From NCBI GenBank assembly GCA_021785115.1, contig JAJYGO010000226.1, forward strand, positions 1 to 16,602: a stretch of 16,602 nt of DNA, given 5' to 3'. This document shows positions 7,537-15,689 of the stretch, one piece after another. The notes beneath the pieces were generated by a model. The model ran no database searches and was not told the DNA's origin. It was given only the letters and a program-made list of their open reading frames with translations. The position numbers and the translations under genes were made by a program. Source of the DNA: Chloroflexota bacterium (lineage in GTDB: Bacteria; Chloroflexota; Limnocylindria; Limnocylindrales; CSP1-4). Position 1 is the first letter of the stretch. Each line of letters starts with the position of its first letter.

Positions 7537-7815
7537 CTATGGCGCCACGTACCCGTACGCGCCGATGTCGCAGTGCGGTCCCTGCGGGCGGGCGACGCCG
7601 CGCTGGTCCGTCGCCGGGCACACCGCGTCGTCCGCCGCGTCGGTCGCCGGGCTGCCGGCGAGCAGGGCGTGGGTCCAGGTCGGACCGCCGTTGTCGGCGA
7701 GCGGACCGATTTTGGCGTCCCCGGTGATCAGATCGCTGGCTGCCGGGTTGCGGCTGCCGTCCTGGACCAGGTTGTGCCCCCCGGAGACCAGGCTGACCGG
7801 TCCGCCCGACGCATG
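7537..7815 (-). pseudogene. Orphan C-terminal fragment of a choice-of-anchor Q / parallel beta-helix surface protein
   Basis: Reading the minus strand from about 7815 to the TAG at 7539-7537 gives about 92 residues ending in a characteristic tail. It contains SGGHNLVQDG, IGPLADNGGPTWTHALL, AGSPATDAADDAVCPATDQ and RGVARPQGPHCDIGAYGYV. This is the near-canonical C-terminus of bacterial parallel beta-helix proteins with a choice-of-anchor Q domain (LGPLADNGGPT, GSPAIDAG, DQRGVARP, CDIGAYE). Such proteins are normally several hundred residues long with a signal peptide. Here the frame shows no ATG, GTG or TTG start before homology fades at about 7830. The codons upstream give Arg/Gly-rich sequence, then run antisense-free into the stop region of the GH94-like gene. 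It is therefore a truncated remnant, not a small gene. The reading frame is still intact, which suggests fairly recent truncation. Confidence 0.75.
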
Positions 7816-7853
7816 CCACTCGCAGGCGTCCTCACCTTGGCCTCCTCTCTCCC

Positions 7854-7871
7854 GCGGGCTTCTGGGCCCGC
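7854..7871 (-). terminator. Weak hairpin downstream of the GH94-like gene
   Basis: Arms GCGGGC (7854-7859) and GCCCGC (7866-7871) flank a 6-base loop, about 63 bases beyond the stop of the minus-strand sugar operon. It could end that transcript. The stem is short, no U-tract follows, and such pairs are common by chance here. The rest of 7816-7933 shows nothing else recognisable. Confidence 0.2.
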
Positions 7872-7933
7872 CTGCCCTCCCTCGGGCTGACCCTTCCCTC
7901 GAGCCGTCGGCGCCCCCGCGTCGCGGCTCCCGT

Positions 7934-10900
7934 CTACTGCCGCAGCGAGCCGCGCGGCACGCTGACCGTCAGGCGCTCCACCGTGCCGCGCCGCTCGCCG
8001 ATCGCCTCGGTGTCCTCGCGCCCGAGCTCCGCGCCGACGACCGTCCGGACCGTGCCGTCCGCCAGATGGAGCCGGATCGACGGCTCGTCGCCCAGGCGAT
8101 AGCAGACGGGGACGCCGCAGCAGGTGAAGGCGAGCGATCCGGCGGGGAGGTCCCACTCGCGCTCGCCGCCGTCGAGGTCCGGGTAGTCGAACCGGTACGG
8201 GTCGCGCGCGAACTCCGACAGGTGGAGCAGGCGCGGCGCGAAGCGCAGCCTCCCGCCGGCCATCTCGACCCCGAGCTCGGTGAAGCGGGCCAGCAGCCCC
8301 TCCTTTGCGCCGCCGGTCATGCCCGGCTGCTGGGCGCCCATGTGGCGGGGCGAGTGTGTGTGGGGGTCGGTCGGGAACGCGCCGTACGCCGCGGGCGACT
8401 TGCGGAACCCCATCCCCTCGCGGATGTCGTCGTACGCGTCGGCGAGGACCGCGGCCGAGGCCGGGTCCGCTCCGGGGTCCGTGGCCGCTCGATGCGCGCC
8501 GCCGACCGCCACCAGCAGCTTCCCCGCCATATGCCAGAAGATGCAGCCCAGGCCCTCGAACATGAAGAACCGACCACTGCGCCCGGTGAACTCCCGGTGC
8601 CCGAACGTGGACTTCCAGAGCTCGACGACCGCCTGTCGGGCCTCGTCGCCGGCGCCCGCGGCGTCCAGCTGCTGCTCCACGTCGGCGACCGTGGCGAGAT
8701 CGGCCTGGAAGTGCCACGCCCCGTTGCGATCCCGGGTGAACAGCCGCGGGTCGGCGAGGGGCGGCTCGCCGGCGAGCGTGTTGCGCTCGAGGAACGGCGT
8801 GATCTCGTGGTCCGGGTAGAGCAGATAGCTGTGCTGGTCCTCCCGCAGCATCGCGCTGCGGCGCAGGGACCGGGTAAGCTCGACGGCCTCGTCGGCGGTC
8901 AGCAGCCCCGACTCGAGGACCGCGACCTGGCCCTCGAGCATGGGCCCCAGGTGCTCGACGACCGCCCGGTCGTCCTCCATGCGGAGGATGTTGTAGGCGT
9001 CGTACAGGCCGTCCGGACGCCGGTTGGCCCGGATCGTCTGCTCGAGCGCCGCCAGCGCCGCGTCGAGCAGCCCGCGCACCCGCGCTCGCGGGACGGCCAC
9101 CTCAGCGCCGTAGGCGTCGTTGTAGACGGCGCGGCGGTGCGCCTCGCCGGCGCGGCCCAGATCGACCAGGGCGCGTCGGCGCTCGACGTCGTCGAGCTTC
9201 GCCGGGATGCCGCGGAGGGCGGCTTCAACGGCGTCCAGCAGGCGCGCTGTCGGCTCGAGCATCGGGAGGGCGCCCTCATCGTCCCCGATCAGGCCGGACA
9301 GGAAGGCCGCGTAGCGCCACAGCGCGCCAACCGTGACCACGGACAGGCCCCAGCCGGCCAGCGCGTTGTTGGCGTCGTTCCACTCCGGCCGCTGGGTGTT
9401 GAGCCAGACGCCGCCCTCCGGGACGAGGTTGCTGAGCTTGACGAGGAGCGGCAGCAGCAGCTTCTCGGCGAGGGAGACCAGGCGGACCTCCCCGTCCGCC
9501 CGGCGGACGAGCTTGGCGTCCGCGCCGAGCTCCCGCGACTCGGCGACCAGCCGCTCGCTCAGGGGCGCGTCGAACGTGATGGTGTGGCGCGGGTCGCGCA
9601 GCAGGCCGTCCAGCCCCGCGATCCGGTAGGGGACGTTGGCATATGCGTAGCGGCGCTCGGCGAGGCCGGCACCCAGCCGTCCGGGCTGGTAGGCCTCGAG
9701 CGCCTCGAGCAGCCGGAGCAGGTAGACGATCTGGTGGTCGCCCCAGTAGCCGATGTGGCTCCACGGGTCGGCCGGGTCCTCGACCTCCCAGTCGATCCCG
9801 CCGCGCGTGATGCGGTACGGGTTGTACCCGTCCGCCGTCGAGGCGTTGAGGAACGTGGCGACGAAGCTGGACAGGTAGCCCGGGTAGCTCCGCGCGAGGC
9901 CCTCCCAGTTCTGGAAGATGTCCCGCCAGTTGCCCTCGTACCAGCGGACCGGCCGCCCGGCCTCGTCCTTGAGGCGGATCGTGAACCGATTCCAGGGGCG
10001 CGTCGGGTCGCCGTGGCGACGGCTGAAGCTGAGCGGCAGGTAGGACCCCAGGATGCGGTCCAGCTGCGGATCCCTGCGTTCCGCGGCCCGGTCGGCCAGA
10101 CCGTCCACCGTGAGGTCGTCGGGCAGCGAGGCGATCCAGTCTTCGTGCCGCTCGAAGACGACGGCACTCTGGCCGCGGACATAGGCGGCCACGTCGTCGC
10201 GGGGCGCCGCGTAGCCGAGGTCGAACGTCCCGCCGCGCATCGCGTTGAACAGCGTGTTCGCGCGATGGTGCGCGGTGGCCGCCTCGTCGGCGCTGTGCTG
10301 CAGCCCGTCGGCCCCGGCGATCCGGCGCCGGATGCCGCGGCCATTCGCCTCGATGGCCGCCTCGAGGCCGGCGACGACGTCGCAGGCGGGCCGCGCGAGG
10401 AACTCGCGCAGCTCGACCACGGCGGCGTGGTCGAGGCGCGTGTCGGCCACGGTGTACCAGCGGTGCGTGCCGCCGGAGGGCAGCTCGACCTGCGACGCGA
10501 CCAGGTGGGCGCCCATCTCGCCGCGGACCTCGGCCTCGGGCCTCGGGGGCCTGCCCAGCCGGAACTCGTCCACCTGCCGCTCGCTGAGCAGCACGACCGG
10601 CGCGTCGGGGCCGTCGTGGCCCACCGACCAGGCCACCGCGACGCGCAGCGACTCGGACGGCTCGGGCCGGTCGGAGATCGCGGTGTTGAGCCCGTAGATC
10701 GCGAGCGGCGACCCCGGCACGGCCTCGTGGCGCATGTAGGCCGTCGCGAGGTAGCTCAGCCGCTCGAAGGTCGCCTGGTCGACGCCCGGCGGCAGCATCC
10801 GGTGCCACCCGTCCAGGTAGCGGACGTCGACGGCTGCCGACCCCAGGTTGGCGAGCTCCACCCGGCGCACGAGCCCGAACCCGTCGCAGCCGCGGAGGCT

Positions 10901-11302
10901 CCAGCGGAACCGCAGCTCGAGCTCGTGGTGGATCTCCTCGAACACGACCGTCGTGTCGTCGACGTGCTTGTAGAGGTTGCGGGTGACCGTGCCGGCCAGG
11001 TTGCCGTCCCGCCACGGCTCCCAGATGGTGCGGCGTCCGTCGCGCTCCGCCAGCAGCACCGTGGCCGCGCCGCTCGTGTCCGGACGGCGGAGGAGCTTGT
11101 CGACGGTCTGGTAGGGGAAGACGGCCGAGGCCGCGCTGTGGCGCCCGGCGGTGAACGGCCCGTTGGAGCCGACGAACAGCCACACGTCGCTGTCGCTCAC
11201 GACGTTCATCAGGAACGGAGCGAGGCGGTCGACGTTGCGGATGCACAGGTACCGGCCGCCGTCGAGCGTGACGAACTCGCCGGTGACCTCGGGGCCGGTC
11301 AC
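7934..11302 (-). CDS. GH94-like (cellobiose phosphorylase-related) giant carbohydrate phosphorylase
   Basis: A 1122-residue protein resembling COG3459 cellobiose-phosphorylase-like enzymes, which cleave beta-glucosides with phosphate to give glucose-1-phosphate. The layout appears to be an N-terminal beta-sandwich (about 1-280), a helical (alpha/alpha)6 catalytic region and a C-terminal beta domain. Conserved-looking blocks are WYEGNWRDIFQNWE (454-467), SHIGYWGDHQ (about 515-524), RPEWNDANNALAGWG around Trp641-Asn642-Asp643, and FFMFEGLGCIFWHM near Met914. The WND block aligns with the GDWND region that holds the catalytic acid of GH94. The protein is longer than classic GH94 (about 800 residues), closer to the GH149/GH161 beta-1,3-glucan phosphorylase size class, so family and linkage are open. 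No signal peptide is seen, so it is cytoplasmic. GTG11302 was chosen because it overlaps the GH16 stop (GTGA), has AGGAG at 11315-11311 and starts the homologous sequence (VTGEFVTLDGGRYLCIRN). The long open frame beyond it only shadows GH16. Confidence 0.82.
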   Translation of the reverse strand: MTGPEVTGEFVTLDGGRYLCIRNVDRLAPFLMNVVSDSDVWLFVGSNGPFTAGRHSAASAVFPYQTVDKLLRRPDTSGAATVLLAERDGRRTIWEPWRDGNLAGTVTRNLYKHVDDTTVVFEEIHHELELRFRWSLRGCDGFGLVRRVELANLGSAAVDVRYLDGWHRMLPPGVDQATFERLSYLATAYMRHEAVPGSPLAIYGLNTAISDRPEPSESLRVAVAWSVGHDGPDAPVVLLSERQVDEFRLGRPPRPEAEVRGEMGAHLVASQVELPSGGTHRWYTVADTRLDHAAVVELREFLARPACDVVAGLEAAIEANGRGIRRRIAGADGLQHSADEAATAHHRANTLFNAMRGGTFDLGYAAPRDDVAAYVRGQSAVVFERHEDWIASLPDDLTVDGLADRAAERRDPQLDRILGSYLPLSFSRRHGDPTRPWNRFTIRLKDEAGRPVRWYEGNWRDIFQNWEGLARSYPGYLSSFVATFLNASTADGYNPYRITRGGIDWEVEDPADPWSHIGYWGDHQIVYLLRLLEALEAYQPGRLGAGLAERRYAYANVPYRIAGLDGLLRDPRHTITFDAPLSERLVAESRELGADAKLVRRADGEVRLVSLAEKLLLPLLVKLSNLVPEGGVWLNTQRPEWNDANNALAGWGLSVVTVGALWRYAAFLSGLIGDDEGALPMLEPTARLLDAVEAALRGIPAKLDDVERRRALVDLGRAGEAHRRAVYNDAYGAEVAVPRARVRGLLDAALAALEQTIRANRRPDGLYDAYNILRMEDDRAVVEHLGPMLEGQVAVLESGLLTADEAVELTRSLRRSAMLREDQHSYLLYPDHEITPFLERNTLAGEPPLADPRLFTRDRNGAWHFQADLATVADVEQQLDAAGAGDEARQAVVELWKSTFGHREFTGRSGRFFMFEGLGCIFWHMAGKLLVAVGGAHRAATDPGADPASAAVLADAYDDIREGMGFRKSPAAYGAFPTDPHTHSPRHMGAQQPGMTGGAKEGLLARFTELGVEMAGGRLRFAPRLLHLSEFARDPYRFDYPDLDGGEREWDLPAGSLAFTCCGVPVCYRLGDEPSIRLHLADGTVRTVVGAELGREDTEAIGERRGTVERLTVSVPRGSLRQ

Positions 11303-12318
11303 GAGGGCGTCTCCTGGTACAGGCGGACATAGTCGAGGACGATCGACTGCGGGAGCGGCAGCTTCGGGTCGACCTGGCCGCCCAGCGTGCCCCCGACCGC
11401 CATGTTGACGATCAGGTAGAAGGGGTGGTCGAACACCCACTCGTTGGGGGCGACGTCGGCACTGGTCACGGTCTGGTAGGGCGAGCCGTCGAGCAGCCAC
11501 ACGATCCGCCAGGGCCACCAGTCGATGGCCACGGTGTGGAAGCCGGCGGCCACGGGGCCGCCCAGGTCTCGCGTGGTGGAGATCCCGCCGCTGCCCGAGT
11601 ACCCCGGGCCGTGCAGCGTGCCGAGGAGCTCGTCGGGGCGCCGGCCGAGGAACTCCATGAGGTCGATCTCGCCCGACTGCGGCCAGCCGACCTGCCCGAC
11701 ATTCGTGCCCAGCAGCCAGATGGCCGGCCAGACCCCGAAGCCGTCGGTCACCCTGAACCGGACCTCGATCCGGCCGTACTGGAACTCCCGTCGCCCGAGC
11801 GTGACCAGGCGGGCGGAGGTGTAGCGGCACGGGCCGTACCAGCAGGCGAGCGCGGTGTCCGGCTTGCGGACGCTCACGACGAGGTGGCCCTTGCCGTCCA
11901 CTGCGGCGTTCGCGGTGCTGTCGGTGTAGTACTCCAGCTCCTTGTTGCCCCAGCCCGGGAGTCCGATCGCGCTGCCGTCGCCGAGGTCGTAGCCCCACGT
12001 CGCGGGATCGGGCGGGCTGCCGGCCGGGCCGTCGAACTCATCGCTCCACACGAGCGGCCAGGTGGTCGGGTCGGGCGAGGGGACGGGCGGTGGCGTCAAG
12101 GCGGGTGCCTCCGATGGGGCGATGACGGCTTGGGCATTCGTGGGGCTGGGCAGGGCAGGGGACGGCGGTGCGGGCGCCGACCCGGCGGGGCCGGACGCCG
12201 CCGGGCTCGCCGAGGCGCACCCGCCCACCGCGGCGGCGAGCAGCATCGACAGGACCCATCGCGACGACCTCCAGCCCGGGCGACGCGGGTTGACGCCTGC
12301 TGCGGCCCCGCTACGCAT
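11299..12318 (-). CDS. GH16 endo-beta-glucanase (laminarinase/lichenase-like) lipoprotein
   Basis: A 339-residue secreted glycoside hydrolase. Residues 1-34 form a lipoprotein signal: Arg-rich start, hydrophobic WVLSMLLAAA and a lipobox ending VGGC with Cys34. A Pro/Ala/Ser-rich linker follows (about 35-75). The GH16 domain runs from about 78 (WSDEFDG) to the end (LDYVRLYQ). The catalytic signature GEIDLMEF is present with nucleophile Glu217, Asp219 and acid/base Glu222; the extra Met gives the ExDxxE form typical of beta-1,3-glucanases of this family. WPAIWLLG and GTLHGPGYSGSGG are other family blocks. It should hydrolyse beta-1,3- or mixed-linkage glucans at the outer face of the membrane. 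ATG12318 overlaps the upstream stop by 8 bp (ATGCGTAG) and gives a proper signal peptide; a longer open frame to 12492 only adds Arg/Ser-rich shadow sequence. The 3' end overlaps the next gene (GTGA). Confidence 0.9.
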   Translation of the reverse strand: MRSGAAAGVNPRRPGWRSSRWVLSMLLAAAVGGCASASPAASGPAGSAPAPPSPALPSPTNAQAVIAPSEAPALTPPPVPSPDPTTWPLVWSDEFDGPAGSPPDPATWGYDLGDGSAIGLPGWGNKELEYYTDSTANAAVDGKGHLVVSVRKPDTALACWYGPCRYTSARLVTLGRREFQYGRIEVRFRVTDGFGVWPAIWLLGTNVGQVGWPQSGEIDLMEFLGRRPDELLGTLHGPGYSGSGGISTTRDLGGPVAAGFHTVAIDWWPWRIVWLLDGSPYQTVTSADVAPNEWVFDHPFYLIVNMAVGGTLGGQVDPKLPLPQSIVLDYVRLYQETPS

Positions 12319-14620
12319 GGCCGCCCCGCAGCGCGTGCTCGAGCGCCCAGATCGCCAGCGGCCGGAGGTAGATCGAGGCCCGGAAGGCGCCGTCGGCGTC
12401 GTAGGCCTCGGGCGTGCGGTACCGGTAGCCGCGCTCCTCGACGACCCGGTCGACGCCCGCCGCCGTGCACCACGCCTCGTCGAGCATCCCACGGCCCGCC
12501 ATGAAGGCCGCCAGCGCGTAGGCCGTGCCCGTCCAGACCTCCTGGGACTGCTCGCTCGAGGTGTCGACGCTGCCGTCCGGCCGCGTGCCGTTCACCGCTC
12601 CCATGCGGCCGTCGGCGAAGCCCCTGACGTTGCGCTCGAAGACGGTGGCGAGGGCCGCTCGAACGCGCTCCGGCGGTGCGACCGGGTCGAGGCCGGTGGC
12701 GTCGGCCCACCACTGGCCGACGAGCTGGTCCGCCATCACCGAGTCGCTCGACGAGCTGGCGCCGGCGTCGTAGCGGTAGTAGGCGCCCGTCCAGAGGCGA
12801 TCCTCGAACGACCGCATCCCGCGCTCGAGCAGCCCGTCCAGCCAGGCGACGGCGTCGACGTCGCCGGCGGCCCGGCCGAGCGCCGCGCCGGCCCGCAGGG
12901 CGGCCAGCCAGAGCGACCCGCCGTAGGCGCTGGGGCCGCGCATCACCCACGTGTCGTAGGTCTGGTCGGCCGTGCCATCGTGCTCGGGGAGGCCGTCCCC
13001 GTCGAGGTCGAACTCGGCCAGGCGCCGGAGCGCCGCGAGGACGGACGGCCACGTCTGCTCGGCGAGGCCCGGCGGCTGGAGCAGCGAGACCGCCTGCCAC
13101 ACGAGGAGCACGAACTTGCTGTTGAGGTCCTTCCAGCGATTCGGGTCCTGCAGGTGGTAGTGGTTGAGCTTGACGAACGGGTCCCCGGCCGGCCCGCCGA
13201 CGTCGTGCAGCAGCGCGCCCGCCACCTTGCGGACGGTCGTTCCGCCGGTCGCCCAGACCGGGACGACCTCCAGGTCCTCGGCCGACACGGTCGCGGCGAA
13301 GTCGCGCACGATCCGGACGGCGATCTCGGGCCACAGCATCACTAGGGCGAAGGACGCGTAGAAGTACACGTCGAGGGTGTTGTAGAAGGGGTAGTCGAAG
13401 CACTCGAGGACGGCGAAGGGGCCGATCTCCGGCCCTCCCGGACGCTCCTCGGCGGCCCAGAGCGTCCCGCCGTCCACCAGCAGGTACAACTCGTTGAGCA
13501 GGGCCGCCCGGTACCACGCCGGCCGCCGCTCGTCGGACAGGATCGGCTCCTGCCACTGCCGGATCGCCGCCAGCCACGCGGCGCGGCGCTCCAGGGCCCG
13601 GGCGGCGATCGCCCAGGCCGCCCCGCCCGCGGCGCCGAACTCCTGCGTGTAGCGCCGCAGCCAGTGGCGACCCGAGCCGAACTCGACGACCGGGAAGTCC
13701 CAGGCCAGCACGAACGAGACGACGCGCTCCTCGCCGGGTCGCAGGGTGAGGGTGGCTGCAACCGCGGCCCCGATCGCCTCCCCGGGTCGGGCCGGCCTCG
13801 AGTCGGCGTCCGCTTCGAGCCGGCCGTCTGCCGCGAGGTCCGCCCACACCCCCGCCCCGTCGTCGACGTCGAACCGGCTGCAGGTCGTCACCTCCAGGCC
13901 CGGCGCCTCCGCCGCCGCGACCGCGAAGCTGCCCTGCCAGGCCTCGCCAGCGGCGTCCTCGGGGCCCGCGAGGACCACTCCGGCCGCGCCGCCGGCCCGC
14001 ACCGAGCGGTTGACTTGGCCGCCCCGCCGGTCCATCCCCGCGTCCCGTCCGACGAGGTTCTGCCAGGTGAACATCAGGCCGACCGTCACCGGCTCGGGGC
14101 CCGGGTTCTCCACCCGCCAGTCGAACACGCCCACCGGGAAGGAGCTCTCGAGGTACTCGCCCGGGACCACCGGCGAGAACTGGTGCTGCACGAGTCGCAC
14201 CGGCAGGCGGCTCCACTCGTACTCGAACCAGGCGCCCGGGAACAGCCCGTGGTACGTGCCGGCGCCGACCGGCAGGTCCCAGTTCCACGATGCCGGGCGC
14301 TCCGGGCGGATGGTGCTCAGCACGTGGGCTTCCGTGGCCGCGGCCGTCCGGGTGAAAACCGAGAACTGGCAGGCGGGCGCCGTCTCGAACCGGTGGACGC
14401 CCGTCTGGAGGTGCCAGCGGGCGAAGTCGCCCCGGGGGGTCCGGCCGATGCTGCCGGCCCCCAGGCCGCCCAGCGGCACCCCGCCCCAGGGGCCGTCGTC
14501 GATGTGGGGCTCGTGGTGGACGCGCGTCCTGCCGGCTCCGGGCGGCGCACTGCCGATCGCGCACCGCCACGCCACCGCGGGGATGTCCGACGGGGCGGTC
14601 CCGGGCCGCGAGCCGCTCAT
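12311..14620 (-). CDS. GH116 beta-glucosidase-like protein (GBA2/TxGH116 family)
   Basis: A 769-residue glycoside hydrolase family 116 protein, the family of human bile-acid beta-glucosidase GBA2 and a Thermoanaerobacterium beta-glucosidase. The N-terminal domain carries VPLGGLGAGSIGR and GDFARWHL (48-71). The catalytic (alpha/alpha)6 domain begins near 340. The probable nucleophile is Glu406 in LECFDYPFYNTLDVYFY. The probable acid/base is Asp556 in DQTYDTW: the 150-residue spacing from Glu406 equals the GBA2 spacing as I recall it (Glu527 to Asp677). Asp552 is an alternative. It would release glucose, or possibly xylose, from non-reducing ends. No signal peptide is seen, so it should act in the cytoplasm on imported oligosaccharides. 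ATG14620 lies 16 bp after the LacI stop; there is no strong Shine-Dalgarno. Open sequence upstream of 14620 is a shadow of LacI. An ATG overlapping the LacI stop at 14637 is out of frame. Confidence 0.88.
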   Translation of the reverse strand: MSGSRPGTAPSDIPAVAWRCAIGSAPPGAGRTRVHHEPHIDDGPWGGVPLGGLGAGSIGRTPRGDFARWHLQTGVHRFETAPACQFSVFTRTAAATEAHVLSTIRPERPASWNWDLPVGAGTYHGLFPGAWFEYEWSRLPVRLVQHQFSPVVPGEYLESSFPVGVFDWRVENPGPEPVTVGLMFTWQNLVGRDAGMDRRGGQVNRSVRAGGAAGVVLAGPEDAAGEAWQGSFAVAAAEAPGLEVTTCSRFDVDDGAGVWADLAADGRLEADADSRPARPGEAIGAAVAATLTLRPGEERVVSFVLAWDFPVVEFGSGRHWLRRYTQEFGAAGGAAWAIAARALERRAAWLAAIRQWQEPILSDERRPAWYRAALLNELYLLVDGGTLWAAEERPGGPEIGPFAVLECFDYPFYNTLDVYFYASFALVMLWPEIAVRIVRDFAATVSAEDLEVVPVWATGGTTVRKVAGALLHDVGGPAGDPFVKLNHYHLQDPNRWKDLNSKFVLLVWQAVSLLQPPGLAEQTWPSVLAALRRLAEFDLDGDGLPEHDGTADQTYDTWVMRGPSAYGGSLWLAALRAGAALGRAAGDVDAVAWLDGLLERGMRSFEDRLWTGAYYRYDAGASSSSDSVMADQLVGQWWADATGLDPVAPPERVRAALATVFERNVRGFADGRMGAVNGTRPDGSVDTSSEQSQEVWTGTAYALAAFMAGRGMLDEAWCTAAGVDRVVEERGYRYRTPEAYDADGAFRASIYLRPLAIWALEHALRGGHA

Positions 14621-14636
14621 CGCAGGCCGCTCGGCA

Positions 14637-15689
14637 TCACGATCCGCGCGAGCTGGACTCGCGGACCACCAGCTCGGTGGGGAAGACCACCCGGCCCGGC
14701 GGCTCGGCCGGGTTGGCGACCCGGCGCAGCAGGAGCCGGGCGAGCTCCTGGCCCATCCGGGTGATCGGCTGGCGGATGGTGGACAGGGTCGGCCGCATGG
14801 ACGTCGCGAGCGGGGCGTCGTCGAAGCCGACCACCGCCACGTCCTCGGGCACCCGCCGCCCCGCCTCGCGGAGCACCCGAGCGGCGGCCACGCCCATGGC
14901 GTCGGAGGCGGCGAACACGCCGTCGAGGTCCGGATGCTGTTCGAGCAGCCGGAGCACGGCATCGGCGGCCGCATCCTGGCGGAAGTCGCCATCGGCCTCG
15001 AGGGTCGGGTCCTGGGGCAGGCCGGCCGCGGCGAGGGCGTCGTGGTAGCCGGCGAGGCGATCCCGGGCCGACCACAGGCCCAGCGCCCCGTGGATCGTGG
15101 CGATCCTGGTGCACCCGACCGAGAGGAGGTGCTCGACTGCCAGCCTGGCCCCGCCTCGGTTGTCGGCATCGACGTAGCTGAGCGGGCTGGACTCGTCGGA
15201 GCGACCGCTCAGGACGATCGGCACGCCCTGCCGGGCGAGGAGCATCGGCATCGGGTCCTCTGCGCGCGGGCCGACCAGGATCGCCCCGTCGACGTGCCCG
15301 GCCTCGAGGAACTCGGCCACCCGGGCCTCCTCGCGGACGGTCGGGGCGATGAACAGCACCAGCTGCACATCGCTCTCGGACAGGACGTCGCTGATCCCCC
15401 GCAGCAGGTAGCCGAAGAACGGGTCGGCGAAGAAGTGGGCCGTCGACTCCGGGATCACGACCCCGATCGAGTCGGTGCGCCGCGTCATCAGGCTCCGAGC
15501 GGCCCGGTTGGGGACGTAGTGCAGCGCCTCGACGGCCGCCTCGACGGCCGCCCGCGCCTCGGGGCGGACCTGCGGGTTGTGGTTGACCACCCGGGACGCG
15601 GTGGCGCGGGACACGCCGGCCAGCCGCGCCACGTCCTCGATGGTCGCGGACCGGCGGGCGGCGCGGCCAGTCTTCGCCACGGACGCCAC
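14637..15689 (-). CDS. LacI-family transcriptional regulator
   Basis: A 350-residue sugar-responsive repressor. The N-terminal HTH is at about 13-35 (TIEDVARLAGVSRATASRVV), followed by the hinge-helix region YVPNRAARSL. The periplasmic-binding-protein-like effector domain starts at DSIGVVIPE and runs to the end; FGYLLRGISD, DGAILVG, VDADNRGGARLAVEHLL, GVFAASDAMGVAAARVL and VAVVGFDDAPLA are typical blocks. GTG15689 was chosen because its G is the last base of the permease stop (TAGTG), with GAAGGG just upstream; GTG15680 is an alternative giving 347 residues. It sits inside the sugar operon it probably controls, so it is likely autoregulated. The effector is inferred to be an oligosaccharide or sugar phosphate from beta-glucan breakdown. 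Its operator is probably upstream of the window, before the transporter genes; I saw no convincing LacI-type palindrome in the operon. Confidence 0.92.
   Translation of the reverse strand: MASVAKTGRAARRSATIEDVARLAGVSRATASRVVNHNPQVRPEARAAVEAAVEALHYVPNRAARSLMTRRTDSIGVVIPESTAHFFADPFFGYLLRGISDVLSESDVQLVLFIAPTVREEARVAEFLEAGHVDGAILVGPRAEDPMPMLLARQGVPIVLSGRSDESSPLSYVDADNRGGARLAVEHLLSVGCTRIATIHGALGLWSARDRLAGYHDALAAAGLPQDPTLEADGDFRQDAAADAVLRLLEQHPDLDGVFAASDAMGVAAARVLREAGRRVPEDVAVVGFDDAPLATSMRPTLSTIRQPITRMGQELARLLLRRVANPAEPPGRVVFPTELVVRESSSRGS

Noticed and set aside
7402..7890. Small plus-strand and minus-strand open frames in the 7473-7933 gap considered as small genes.
   Set aside because: Their translations are low-complexity. 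The only frame with recognisable family sequence is the minus-strand remnant ending at 7537, and that has no start codon.
7103..11332. Plus-strand open frame of about 1400 codons opposite the GH94-like gene.
   Set aside because: It crosses the end of the oxidoreductase gene, the intergenic region and the whole antisense of a clear enzyme gene. Its composition is that of a shadow frame.
11303..11998. Possible 232-residue N-terminal extension of the GH94-like protein.
   Set aside because: It lies wholly within GH16 in another frame and is Arg/Pro-rich. The GTG at 11302 has AGGAG and begins the conserved sequence.
14621..15169. Possible N-terminal extension of the GH116 protein, or a start at the ATG overlapping the LacI stop (14637).
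   Set aside because: The extension is a shadow of LacI. The ATG at 14637 is out of frame with GH116.
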